Source: Microstegium vimineum (lineage: Eukaryota > Streptophyta > Magnoliopsida > Poales > Poaceae). Taken from it: a stretch of DNA of 64,000 bases. Positions 21,924-33,710 of the stretch are shown piece after piece (positions within the stretch are counted from its first letter, which is position 1; every line of letters begins with the position of its first letter). A program made the position numbers and the translations under genes. The notes beneath the pieces were generated by a model. The model worked only from the letters and a program-made list of their open reading frames with translations, did not search any database and had not been told where the DNA came from. The stretch is taken from assembly GCA_022036555.1 (NCBI GenBank), contig CM039137.1:3938942-4002941 (forward strand), written 5' to 3'.

Positions 21924-24560
21924 CTAGGCGTCTGGAGGCGGAGTGGAAGCAGCCGTGGAGCGGTTGAGCACCCTGAAAGCTGCCAAATATGTCTCATCAT
22001 CTGAGTCCTCCCCCTGAGTGTCTGACGCTAGTAGTGAAGCGGTCTGGGGGTCGGTAGCTGACAGGCCTGCTGCGGTCGAAGACTCTGGAGCAGTAGCTGG
22101 AGTAGAAGTAGGATCAGGAACCGGTGCCAGGGTCTCTGCGGGAGCCTCAGGAGCGGCAGTGTCCGGTGGTGCCTCATGCACTGACTCGACTGGAGTCTGA
22201 AGGACTGGAGACTGCGGAAGCTATACTGGAGTCGAAGTGACCACTTTGGCATCGGTAGCAACTGCAGCTGTAGGTGGGGTAGACACGGCTGGAGCCCGAC
22301 TGTCGTGTGTAGCCTCTGAGGAAGCTACTGAGGAGCGATGCTGATCAGCTGTCGGTGCAACAAGCTCGGCCTCAACCTCTGCTGCTATCTGTGGACCAGT
22401 GGGGGACGGTTGCCCGGTAATGTCGTTGAACGACGCAGATAGATCTCTAGCAGTAGCACCCATCGTAGCAGTGAGCGGAGTGAAACCAGTAGAGGAGGGG
22501 TGAACTGCTGAGTCGGGCCGAAGGTGTTCAACCACTGAGTCATCTGAGTCACCGGAGACTGGAACGGGGTGGTCAATCCGGCACCCTGAAGTCCACTGGA
22601 CTGTATGGCTAGGGTGGGGGTGACTATCTGGCCGGCAGAACTCGTAGGGGCCACTGAGGGACCAACTGAGGGTCCAACTGAGAACTGTGGGCCTCCTATC
22701 TGCCCAACTGACTGAGAGGGTTGTGAGGTACTCATCATCTGTATTTGAGGAGCAGCTGGAAACTCAAGAGGAGGAGCGCCTGTCCACTTCATCATGTGGG
22801 CCATAAAGGCCATGTTTTGCTGCTGCAGCTGCTGAGACTGTAACTGTAGGCGCTGTGACTCTAGCTGCATAGCTAGCATCTGTCGCTGCATCTCGAAGTG
22901 ACGCTCCTCATCCTGTCGCTGCATCTCATCCTGTCGCTGCTGTACCTGTGTAACTGCAGTGACCAAGGAACTCTGCTGCTCATTCAGTCAGTCAAGAATC
23001 TTCAGCATCATGGTCTCGGTGGCAGAGGCAGAGCCGCCAGCCTCAGTGTCGTGAGCCCGTGGGGGCATAGTCGGAACTGGCTGGAAGTCGGCATCTAAGC
23101 TATCTAAAGTAGTGTCCTCAGGAGTCACATCAGCTCCAGTATTTAGTCCATGGAGCTCCTGCTGGTCAACACTACAGATCGCCTCATCCTGAGCATCAAC
23201 CTCAGCTCTGTCAGCTGGAGCAGTCCTCTCTCTGACCAGACGAAGGACCCGGTTCCCAAACCGACTATCAAACGACCCAAGGACTCTGTAGGCCGGGAAA
23301 GAGGTCGGTGACTGGTCCAGCAGAGCGCGGAGTCCAGGGTTCGCTCCCTCAAGCTCAATAGCTATGATCGATGAAATCCAATGAGCATAGGGAAACTGTC
23401 GACGTGCCCTTATACCATCTGCTATCACGTCCTCTATCTCTGACACAAGAAAGTCTGCGACGTCGAACGATGTCTGAGATACTAGGGCTTGAAGGAGAAG
23501 CTGTTGCATGTTTGTCAATCCTTCCTTGTAACCCGTGTGGGGAAGCAAAGTACGACGGAGGACCTCGTTCAACCTGTGAACGGTGGGTCTGAGCTCTGCT
23601 GGGCTACGTCTGGAGCCCTCTGAGAAAGGTGGCTTGAAGAGAGGAGCCACCTCCTGCACTGACAGCATACGACCACCTCGAGCTCTGCGAGGCACGGAAG
23701 CTCCTCTATAGCACTCATAATGTAAATCGAGCTCGCCACCCTGCTGACGGAGGTGAAAGATCTCTCTGAGTCTAGTCAAGTATAGCCTGTATCGCTCGCC
23801 TCTAAAAGTATACTGCACAAACTTGTGCTCTGGATCCACCCACACTGAGGCGTAGAACTCTCTGACCCATCTCTCTATATAGTTTCCGGAATGGCCAAGT
23901 AAATCAGCTAGTCCCGGAAGGTAAGTAAGGAACGGTCTAATCTCCTCACCAGCTAGCTCAACTATGCTCTCTAAGGAGCAAACCCTGTGCGGTCGAATCT
24001 GAATGCTGGTAAGCTGAGCTGCTCTATAGAAATCCTCCATGAGAGGTGTGTGCCAACCTGGTGAGGCTCGGGGATCACGCTGATCTGGGCACCACTTCTC
24101 TAAAGCGACAAACCGTAGCTTCTTTACCTGCTTAGCTGTGAGATTCCTCAGATCGAGGTGAAGTGAAGCTGAAGCTGCTGTGGGAGCTGCTGACTGAGGT
24201 GACTGAGCTGACTGGGAGCGAGTGGAACGCCCCCAGGAGCGTGGTGCCAACGGGTGTACCCAGAGCTTCAGTGACAAGCTCTGGCTCCTCTGGAGTATCC
24301 TCGGTATGGGACCCAGCTGGAGGAGTAGAAGGTAGATCCCGCGGAGGGGTGCCAAGTCTGACTATCCCTCGGCGACCGCCTCGCTTTGCACGGTCTGCTG
24401 CATTGGCCACTGCTTCGGCTTTCTCAGCCTCTGTGAGCTTACGCTTCTTTTTCTTTGCCTTTTCAACCACTGACTTCTTACCCTTATCTCTGGAAGGACG
24501 TGGAGGAGGCGGAGTATCATCACCTGACCCAGCTGCGCGAGCACGAGTACTGCAAGTCAT
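21924..24560 (-). pseudogene. Broken env-like ORF of the Sirevirus
   Basis: Roughly 870 codons between RNase H and the 3' LTR, the place where Sireviruses carry an envelope-like gene. The N-terminus is very basic (DKGKKSVVEKAKKKKRKL). A globular middle follows (LTAKQVKKLRFVALEKW, YTFRGERYRLYLTRLREIF), then a Gln-rich coiled coil (QRQDEMQRQDEERHFEMQRQ) and a Pro/Ala/Ser-rich tail. Breaks seen: a frame change near 24190-24355, an in-frame stop at 22988-22990, a frame change near 22540 and a stop at 22221-22223. No clear signal peptide or membrane segment is visible, so 'env-like' rests on position and lineage. Function unknown. Confidence 0.7.
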
Positions 24561-26330
24561 CTCTGATCAAACAAAGAACCACTGCTCACTGTCAAACACT
24601 AGAGCCACTGCCAACTGTCAGAACCACTGCCACAAGAACCACTGATCTCTGTAAGAACAACTACCCACTGATCAAACAACTGAAAGAGGGGCCTGCAAGC
24701 CACTGGACTAAACCTCTAAGGCTTTGCCTCAATCCTTACTCGCGAGCTTTGCCCTGAGTTGAAACTGCCACTGACTGCTGTTAGATAGAATAGACAGGGT
24801 ATATATATAAGCATATAAAGTCTAGAGATAAGAATCCGTATAGAAGCAAGCATCTAGATAAGTGATAGAATGAAATCTGACAAGATACCTGAGGTAAGAA
24901 AGCGTATCTAATCAGAGCAATTCAAGTACCCAATCACACTCTGAACGAAATTTGTCAGCTGTGAATTACAATTGATTTAGTGAACTGGATTGAAGATGCT
25001 TAAAGGATTTTCAAGGACTAATACTAGGGCATAACACAATCTATGACTCAACAAAACACGACGTCGAAGATGAATCCATACCCTAGCGACGAAGAGGCGA
25101 AGATGACGACGACGAATTCGGTCGAGGACGAACACGTCGATACCAAACCCTCCTAGGGTTAGGGAAAACCCTAGCTTCTTTGATTTTGCAGTGGCAATGG
25201 AAGGAGGGGGGGTGTAAACCCTAGGAGCTTGAACTGGCAGGGAGCTTGGACGATGGGACTTGGCCGCCGGCGAGGGGGATCCTCGGCGGCGAGGTCGGGG
25301 GGAGTGCAGGCGGCGGCGCTGCTGAACTGCACGGCAAAGAGGAGAGGCGGTGGCGCACCGGGAGGAGCTCACCGGCGACGACTTTGGTGGTGCAGGGGAG
25401 TAGGCGCAGTGGATAACTGGTGGCGGAGCTGTGGCGGCGATAGAACGGCGGTGTACAGTCGGCAGAGGAAGAAGGAAGTACTGCTGAAACAGGACCGCAC
25501 GCGGGGGTTATCCGCAAAATTTCAAAGCGTCGGACCACTTTGCTTAGTCCGGAGCCTGGTCCGACGGGTGGTCCGACGGTACCAGAGAGGGAAAAACAGT
25601 GAGCACCCGACCACCAGACCAGGGCGTCAGACAACTCACCGGACTGGTCCGACGGTGCACCGGACTGGTCCGACGGTGCATAGATAGAATTGACAGAGGC
25701 ACCGGACAACTTGCCATTGGTCCGGAGGAGCGTCGGACTCTGGTCCGACGGATTTTGTGGCTGGAAAAGATTTATGCAGTGAGGGACAGGGCGTCGGACC
25801 ACTGCGTCGGACCATTGCAGAGTGGTCCGGAGGGTGGTCCGGTGCTTAAAATTGCTCTGAATTTTTCTATTTTTCTCTCCAATCTTTTCTCTTAGCCAAG
25901 TACCAACACAAAAGAGCAAAGAGGAACACTTGTTGGACTTAACATAAGAACCATCTCTCAAACCCTCAATTTTAGAAGTAGTTTGCCATAGGCTAGGATT
26001 AGTTTTCATAAGAAAATAGTTCAATAAAGCTCCAAGGGTCACCATAGGGGCACAAAAGGGGTATTAGCTGAAGCTAGAGCGTTGAATTGCTCCCCCTAAG
26101 TGATGAACCTAATGATGACCAAAAAACTTAACCGAAAAGAAACGAAGAAGCAACACTCATGCATATGCAATGCAAAACGGAATTTGAATCTAGGTTGCTT
26201 GCAAGTTTAAACCGCGGTTAAGCTTTGTCACACACTTTGAGGGCGGTTATCTTAACCGCGTTAGCCAAGCCTATGTGCATTACCAAATTAAACATGTTAT
26301 AATACATATGAATGCATGGTTCACACAAAC
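24561..26330 (-). promoter_or_regulatory. Spacer before the env-like ORF with LTR-like CGG/CCG palindromes
   Basis: Non-coding in appearance, although open frames cross it. From about 25520 to 25850 it contains many GGTCCGACGG, CACCGGACTGGTCCG and GGTCCGGAGG units of the same kind as the LTR arrays, including a direct tandem near 25639-25680. Upstream of the env-like ORF (about 25040-25250) are a CCCTAG-rich stretch and GC-rich sequence. It could be a promoter or leader for the env-like ORF; that is inference. A purine box (minus strand CTTAGGGGGAGC) lies at 26089-26100. Confidence 0.5.
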
Positions 26331-29300
26331 TCATCTTTTAGTGAAGTTAGAGTGATCAAGCACATTCAACTCGCTTCTCAACCTACAAAAGGTTGTTTCA
26401 TCGAGTGGTTTAGTGAAGATATCTGCCAATTGATCTTCGCTCTTAACTCCAACTAGTGTGATGTCTTTCCTAGCCACATGATCTCTAAGAAAGTGATAGC
26501 GAATATCAATGTGCTTGGTGCGAGAGTGTTGAACCGGGTTGTTAGCAAGCTTTACGGCGCTTTCATTATCACACAAAAGAGGAACTTCTTTTAAAAACAC
26601 GCCGTAATCAAAGAGTGTTTGGGTCATGTATAAGATTTGTGCACAACTTGCTCCCATGGCAATGTATTCCACCTCGGCGGTTGACAATGCCACACTGTTT
26701 TGCTTCTTTGAGGACCAAGAAACAAGTGATCTTCCTAGCATGTGGCAGCCGCCGGAGGTACTCTTCCTATCAACCTTACACCTGGCGTAATCCGAATCGG
26801 AATAGCCAACTAGTTGGAAGGGAGCTCCTTTGGGATACCAAAGACCCATGCTAGGGGTGTGCCTTATGTACCTAAGGATTCTTTTAACCGCACAAAGATG
26901 TGACTCCTTAGGGTTTGCTTGAAACCTAGCACACATGCACACACTAAACATGATATCCGGCCTAGATGCGGTGAGGTAAAGTAAACTACCGATCATAGAG
27001 CGATAAAGAGTTTGGTCAATCGGTTTACCTCCCTCATCGAGATCGAGATGCCCATTAGTTGGCATTGGGGTCTTGATTGGCTTGCAATCCTCCATCTTGA
27101 ACTTCTTAAGTAGATCATAAGTGTACTTTTCTTGAGAGATGAAGGTCCCTTCTCTCATTTGCTTCACTTAAAAGCCGAGGAAGAAGGTTAGCTCGCCAAT
27201 CATTGACATCTCGAACTCCTTGGACATCAAGTCACCAAACTCCTTGCAATGGTCTTGGTTTGTTGACCCAAATATAATGTCATCGACATATACTTGGCAA
27301 ACAAAGATCTCTCCATTAAGCTTCTTGGTGAATAGTGTAGTGTCGACGATCCCGATCTTGAAGCCCTTCTTGATCAGGAAGTCCCTTAGCCTCTCATACC
27401 AAGCTCTTGGAGCTTGCTTCAATCCGTAGAGTGCCTTGGACAACCTATACACATGATTAGGCAAGTTTGGGTCTTCAAACCCGGGAGGTTGAGAGACATA
27501 GACAAGTTCATTTATGAAGCCATTTAAGAAAGCGCTCTTCACATCCATTTGAAAAAGTTTCATTTTGTGATGTGAAGCATACGCCAAAAGGATACGGATG
27601 GCTTCAAGTCTTGCAACCGGAGCAAAGGTCTCTCCAAAATCAAGTCCTTCTACTTGAGAGAACCCTTTTGCCACCAATCTTGCTTTGTTCCTCACAACCA
27701 CTCCTTGATCATCTTGCTTGTTCCTAAACACCCACTTGGTGCCTATGATTCTTGCATCCTTTAGCTTCTCTTCAAGTGTCCACACTTGGTTCCGGGTGAA
27801 GTTGTTGAGTTCTTCATGCATGGCATTCACCCAATCCGGATCCGCAAGTACTTCTTCTACACTAGTAGGCTCAACAAAGGAAACAAACGAGTGATGTTCA
27901 ACATAAGATGCAAGTCTAGAGCGAGTCATTACTCCCTTTGATGGACTCCCTATGATTTGATCATAGGGGTGAGCTTGAAGGATGGATGTTGGTTTTCTAT
28001 TTGTTTCTTGAGGAGGAGGATGTGGTGCTTCAACATTGCTTGCTTCGGCCTCGGCTTGATCTTGAGGAATGTGAGTGTCTTCTTGAGCTTCTCTCACTTG
28101 ATCTCCTTCATCAACTTGAGGCGTGTGAGGTGGAGAGGGATCTTTATTTGCTTCATCTTCAACTTCTTCCACCTCTTGCGGGTTGATAGCACCAATTGGC
28201 ATATTCTTCATTGCCTCCCTCAAGGGTTCATCACCTACATCAATATCCTCAAGCGCTCCTTGGGAGCCATTAGTTTCATCAAACTCCAAGTCATACGTTT
28301 CTTCAACTAAGCTGGTGGCTTTGTTAAATACACGGTATGCCTTGGATTTAAGTGAAGAACCAACAAGGAAACCAATGTCACACCGCCGTTGGAATTTACC
28401 CAAGTGTTGGCGCTTCTTGTAGATGTACACCTTGCAACCAAACACCCGGAAGAATGAAATATCCAGCTTCTTCCCATTGACAAGCTCATAGGGGGTCTTC
28501 TTTAATAGCCTTTGGACGAAGAGACGGTTTGCCGTATAGCAAGCGGTGTTGATTGCCTCCGCCCAAAACTTCTCCGGAGTGTTGTACTCATCAAGCATAG
28601 ACCTTTCTAGAGTTATGAGCGTCCGGTTCTTCCTTTCTACGACACCATTTTGTTGTGGAGTATATGTGGCGGACACTTCATGCTTGATCCCAACTTCATC
28701 ATAATAATCTTCAATCTTTGTGTTCACAAACTCGGTGCCATTGTCACTTCTAATCTTCTTGATCTTCACATCAAATTCATTTTGAGCTCTTGTAGCAAAC
28801 TTCTTGAAGATGCCTTGTGTCTCTCCCTTATCTTAAAGAAAGAACACCCAAGTGTACCGAGAGTAGTCATCCAGTACCACCAAGCAATAGAGATTTCCTC
28901 CAAGACTAGCATAGGTGGTAGGGCCGAATAAGTCCATGTGTAGCAACTCTAGGACTCTTGAGGTTGACATGAAGGCCTTGGTTGGATGAGTGTTTGCTAC
29001 TTGCTTGCCGGCTTGACATGCACTACAAAGTTTGTCCTTCTCAAACACCACATCCTTGATTCCTCTAACCATTTCCTTCTTGACTAGCTTCTTCAAGGTT
29101 GACATGCCCACATGAGCTAATCTTCTATGCCATAGCCAACCCAAAGAATTCTTGGAGAATAGACAAGCTTGCAAGTTTGCTTCATTTGAAGTGAAGTCCA
29201 CTAAGTAGAGGTTGTTGTGCCGAAACCCTTTGAATATCATTGATGAATCTTCAATCTTGGTCACAATCACCTCATTTGGAGTGAAAAGACAATGAAACCC

Positions 29301-29572
29301 GAGATCACAAAGTTGACCAACCGATAGAAAGTTGAAGCTCAATGATTGTACTAGCAAGACATTTGAAATTGATTGATCTTAGGAGATAGCCACTTTGCCT
29401 AAGCCTTGAACTTTGCCCTTTGAATTATCCCCAAAAGTAATCTTGTCTTGATTTGCACAATCCTCATCAAGTGTGGTGAACATCCGGAGGTCGTCGGTCA
29501 TGTGTTGAGTGCAACCACTATCAATTACCCAATGGCTCCCACCGGTCTTGTAGTTCACCTACACACAAGAAA
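26331..29572 (-). pseudogene. Sirevirus pol: protease, integrase, reverse transcriptase, RNase H
   Basis: One reading frame carries, in order: protease site (WVIDSGCTQHMT, ~29500); integrase HHCC finger (WLWHRRLAHVG, LCSACQAGKQ) and DDE core (LVVLDDYSRYTWVF, IRSDNGTEFVN, PQQNGVVERKNRTL); copia RT (WVFRNKQDDQG, YVDDIIFGS); and RNase H (GYSDSDYA, DRKSTSGG, STAEVEYIA). The frame is closed by stops at 29379-29381, 28833-28835 and 27168-27170, plus several just before the protease (29562-29582). The domains themselves look intact. Domain order IN before RT places it in Ty1/copia. Polyprotein processing is known for the family; this copy cannot make a full one. Confidence 0.92.
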
Positions 29573-29579
29573 CTTAGAG

Positions 29580-31975
29580 TTAAGCTTGTTGTTTGGGAAC
29601 CCCCTTAGTGCGGGGACCCATTGCCTTGTCAACCAACTCCTTAGCAACCCAAAGAACCCTAGGCTTGTTCTTCATTGGTGGTCCAAGAAACACCACAAGT
29701 GGTCTACCCTTGGAATCTTTGTTGATGACATAGTGAGCATCATGAGCAAATGGCCTAGTGTGCTTGGGCAAGGTCTTGGGAAGTGGAGTCTTGCATTGAA
29801 ATGATAGATGACCAATTTGTCCACATCCAAAACACCTCTTAGGCTTGAGCTTTGGCTTCTCTTGATTGTAGCCATTGTACTTGTTCTTGTAGTAGTTCTT
29901 GGCTTCAATCTTGACCTTGGCCTTCATCACTTGGTTCTCTTTGTACCCAATACCGGTCTTGTCATTCTTCATGACGGTGCTCATTAGAAGCTCACTTTGG
30001 AGATTATGGCCCTTGGTGAACTTTTCAAGGCCACTTGTAAGCTTGGTCTTGTCATTCTTGAGCTTGGCAATTTCTTCTCGAAGAGAGTTGATCAAAGTGA
30101 TAGCATCTTTGTCTTCTTCTTGAGCCGGCTTGATGATGAAGGGCTTGTTTGCCTTGAGATTGATTAGCTCTTCCTTGAGCTTTGAGTTCTCTTCACTCAT
30201 CTTCATATAATCATCATACTTGTCGGCTTCTACAACTCTCTTGCCCTTGCACTTTGCACTTTGCTCAAGAGCCACATCATCAAGCTCGATATCACAAGAG
30301 GTAGCACTTGCACACTTAGCACACGGGTTAGTAGCAACATGTGTAAGATCTTAAGTAAGTAATTCATTTGCTACCACTAGTGTACCATGATCATTTTTCA
30401 CTTGATTGTAGTCATCTTTTAGCAAGTTAAACCTTGTGAGGAGCTCTTGGGATGACCTCTCAAACTTATCATGTTTCTCATTGGCTTGCTTAAGAGAGGC
30501 TTTAAGCTCCCTAGTGCTAGATGTGAGAGAGTTAATCTCAAGCTTCAAATCATCATTAACACTAGACAAGTTGTCAAGCTTATTATGCAAGTTTTCTGTG
30601 ATTTCAAGAAGTTTGTCATTTTTACTCTTGTACTTCCTTATGATGCTAGCATACTTGTTGCAAATTTTAATTAGCTCATCATAGGAAGGTGCTTCTTTAT
30701 CATCACTATCATCACTAGAGAGGTCATCACCATCATCCTCTTTTTGTACCTTCTTGTCACCTTTAGCCATAAGGCATAGGTGTGTAGAGGATGAGCCCGG
30801 CGATGAAGGAGGAGGTGGCGGTGGAATCGAAGAACCAATCACCAAAGAGGCCACCTTCTCTTCTTCACTCTCATCATCGGAGGAGTCACTTGAATCATCA
30901 ATATCGGTGAGCCAATCACCCACAATGTAAGCCTTTCCATCCTTCTTCTTCTTGTGGAAGTTGAAGTTCTTATTCTTCTTGTATGGCTTGTCTTGCTTCT
31001 TGTCATCATCACTTGAGTCATCATTGCCGCCCTTGTTCTTCTTGAAGTTTTTGAACTTGTTGTTCTTGAACTTGTCTTTCTTCTCTTCGGGACATGCATG
31101 GGCTAGATGACCAAGGGTGCCGCAATTGTAGCACTTCATTTGGGAGATTGGCTTTCTTGAAGAGCTTGTGAAGAATTTCTTCTTCTTTGAGTCAAACTTG
31201 ACTCCATTCTTGTTTAGCCTCTTCAACATCTTGGCAGTCTTCTTCACCATGAGAGCGATGTTGTCTTCATCATCATCATCACTTGTACTCTCAACGACAT
31301 ATTGAATCTTGCACTTCTCCTTGGAAGATGCCTTGAGAGCCAAGTCCTTCTTCTCCTCCTTCTCTTTCTTCTTAGAGGATGATGAAGTTCCATCATTGAT
31401 CTTCATATACATCTCATGAGCATTGATCTTGCCCAACACTTGTGTTGGTGTTGTTGCGGAGAGACCGCCTTGATGAAGAACCGTGACGATGTGGCTATAC
31501 TTGTCTATTGGAAGGACACAAAGTATCTTGCGCACCACATCGGCCGTGTCATTTGAGAGAGCCCAAGGCCATTCAACTCCTCTACAAGCACATTCAAGCG
31601 AGAATATATTTCATTAGCATTTTCATGAGATAGCATAGTGAAAGCATTTAACTTAGCAATGATGAGGTGATAACGCTCTTCTCTTTCACATTTAGTGCCC
31701 TCGTGAAGAGCACAAATGTTTGTCCAAATCTAATGCGCGGTTTTGCAATTTCGTACACGGTTGAACACATCCTTGCAAATGCCACAGAAAAGAATGTTCT
31801 TTGCCTTAGCATTGTTCTTCTCAAAGTATGGGTCCTCGGCGAACACCGATCCACCTTGGGTGGCGGCTTTGTGAACGCCGACATCCACGACCTCAAGGTA
31901 GGCCTCCATCCGTACTTTCCAATACAAAAAGTCATCCCCATCGAACATGGGTGGCGGTCCATCCCCATGGGACAT
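29580..31975 (-). pseudogene. Sirevirus gag with two CCHC zinc knuckles
   Basis: Begins MSHGDGPPPMFDGDDFLYW, the usual start of this gag family. A stop at 31730-31732, a frame change near 31550 and a stop at 30351-30353 interrupt it. Two nucleic-acid-binding knuckles are visible: CYNCGTLGHLAHAC (about 31090-31133) and CFGCGQIGHLSFQC (about 29793-29834). Lys/Ser/Asp-rich linkers and a coiled-coil stretch (30370-30720) lie between them. Downstream of the frame change the frame matches that of pol, consistent with a single gag-pol ORF. Gag packages the RNA; this copy is inactive. Confidence 0.88.
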
Positions 31976-32005
31976 CTTGCTCTAGGCGGTGAAGCCTAAT
32001 TTAGA

Positions 32006-32024
32006 GCAACCTGGCTCCGATACC
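32006..32024 (-). promoter_or_regulatory. Primer binding site (initiator Met tRNA type)
   Basis: On the minus strand TGGTATCGGAGCCAGGTT starts three bases inside the 5' LTR. It matches the TGGTATCAGAGC sequence complementary to initiator methionine tRNA apart from a small difference. Confidence 0.85.
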
Positions 32025-32027
32025 AAT

Positions 32028-33705
32028 TGAAAGGATCAAGATGCCCAAGAGGGGGGGTGAATTGGGCTAGTTTTAAATTTCTAAAGCAAATATGAAAACC
32101 TATCAAATGTCAATCACCCCCTAGTGCCTATGATCCGTGTGTCCTAGCTAGAAAGCGGTAGCAGTTCATAGGAATTAAAAGCAACCTAAGCAATTCTAGT
32201 AGATAATATAAAAACAAGACGGAAAGTAATGCGGAAATTTAAAGAGCTAGGGAAAAGAAATTCTCAGTGACGCAGCGATTTTTTCCCGAGGTATCGAGGT
32301 GTCGACACACACCCCTAGTCCTCGTTGGAGCACCTCGCAAGGTATCGCTCCCCCTCTACCCGCGCAAGGGTAGAGTGCTCTCTACGGGCTGATTCTTCGC
32401 CACTCCGGCTCGGTGAATCGCCCACAACCGATCACAGAAGCTTGGAGAAGCGCCGCCAACAATCTCCCGACGGTCACTTCCTCTGAACACCACCAAACCG
32501 TCTAGGTGCTGTCGAACACCAAGAGTAACAAGCACAAGACCTTTACTTGACCCACTCAAGGCTAGGAAGGTGGATGGATGCACACAAGTCACTCCTAATC
32601 ACTCTAGGAGGGAAGAACAAGATAAACTCTCACTACTCTCTCCCTCACTAGCCTCTTGACTCTCCAAAAGATTTCTCAAGGTGTCACCAGCTGAAACAAT
32701 GGCCAAGAGTGACTCTAAGGACGAAGGGGGCAACTATAAATAGTCTCCACCTCCAAAACTAGCCGTTTTTTTTTACTTTTTCTTCTCTCTGCGAAGCCAC
32801 CGGACTAGTCCAGAGCTCAAACCACCGGACCATGCACACTGGTCCGGAGCTCACTCTGTATTCAAACTCAGGCACCGTCGGACTACTCTGCTTGGTCCGA
32901 CGCACTGGTCCGGAGCCTCGGTGCTCTCTAAGTGAAAAGCTTCCTCTCTTTTACGAACCACCGGACCACTATCCTTGGTCCGGTGCCCTGGTCCGACGCT
33001 CTGGTCCGGAGCCAGGGAGCTCTCTGCATGAACTCAAACTCCTGTCATGAGGCGTCGGACTAGCTGTCGGACTAACCGTCGGACTAGTCCGGAGCCTTCT
33101 GTGTCTCTGAACCAAGCCACCGGACCACTCTCCTATGGTCCGACGCTTTCCAGACAGGTGGTCCGGAGCTCCTCGAGCTGAGATTTTGCCTAAGTCAGGG
33201 AGCATCGGACCACTCTCCTTGGTCCGACGTCCACTTAGCAAAGTGGTCCGGAGCCTCTTTCTCCCTCTAATTCAACTGTTTTCGCTGAGGTTTCTTAAAG
33301 GATTTTGCTCCTGGCATTTCTAGGGTTTACCAAGGGCTGAAAGCAAGGTCTCTAGGACTAGTTGTGACAAGTGTGCATATACCCACTTTCCTAAACTCTC
33401 CTAGGTCAAGCTACTAATCTCATACCCCCCTTTATAGTACGGTCAAAGGAAAAACAAAACCCTAGCTAAACTTAGTGCCCTTCTCAACCTTATGGCACCA
33501 AGAACTAGCCTAGTCTTCGACGTGTATCTTCATCCTTTGCAACCGAAACGATTTCCATCTTGGGGGAATGAATATCCATTAAGCCCATTCAAATTGCATC
33601 ACTAATGACCTAACATAAACAACTTTGCCTCTGCAAAACACACGTTAGTCATAGTGATCTAGTATTGTCGTTAATCGCCTAAACATAAGGGTCCATGATT
33701 CTACA
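32028..33705 (-). repeat. 5' LTR of the Sirevirus
   Basis: 1678 bp. TATAAATA at 32735-32742, with the palindrome array at about 32795-33260 upstream in the direction of transcription. Units such as CCACCGGACTAGTCC, CACTGGTCCGGAG and CGTCGGACTA recur. The leader includes the long near-perfect match to 19815-20520. It should drive minus-strand transcription toward gag. Confidence 0.92.
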
Positions 33706-33710
33706 GCACG

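Larger units (their letters stand above)
19815..33705 (-). mobile_element. Full-length Sirevirus-type Ty1/copia LTR retrotransposon with env-like ORF
   Basis: Transcribed on the minus strand. Two similar LTRs (19815-21460 and 32028-33705) both have TG...CA ends in element orientation. The element is flanked by a perfect 5-bp duplication GCACG (19810-19814 and 33706-33710). The order gag, protease, integrase, RT, RNase H is that of Ty1/copia. The extra ORF between RNase H and the 3' LTR, the two zinc knuckles, the CGG/CCG palindromes in the LTRs and the several polypurine boxes are traits of the Sirevirus (Maximus) lineage. Many stop codons and a few frameshifts break the ORFs, so it can only move if proteins come from elsewhere. 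About 13.9 kb. Confidence 0.93.

Noticed and set aside
25221..26045. 274-codon frame in the Sirevirus spacer
   Set aside because: It spans the CGG/CCG palindrome array, giving SDQSGAPSDQSG repeats; low complexity, no homology recognised, and a TTG or other non-ATG start cannot be excluded.
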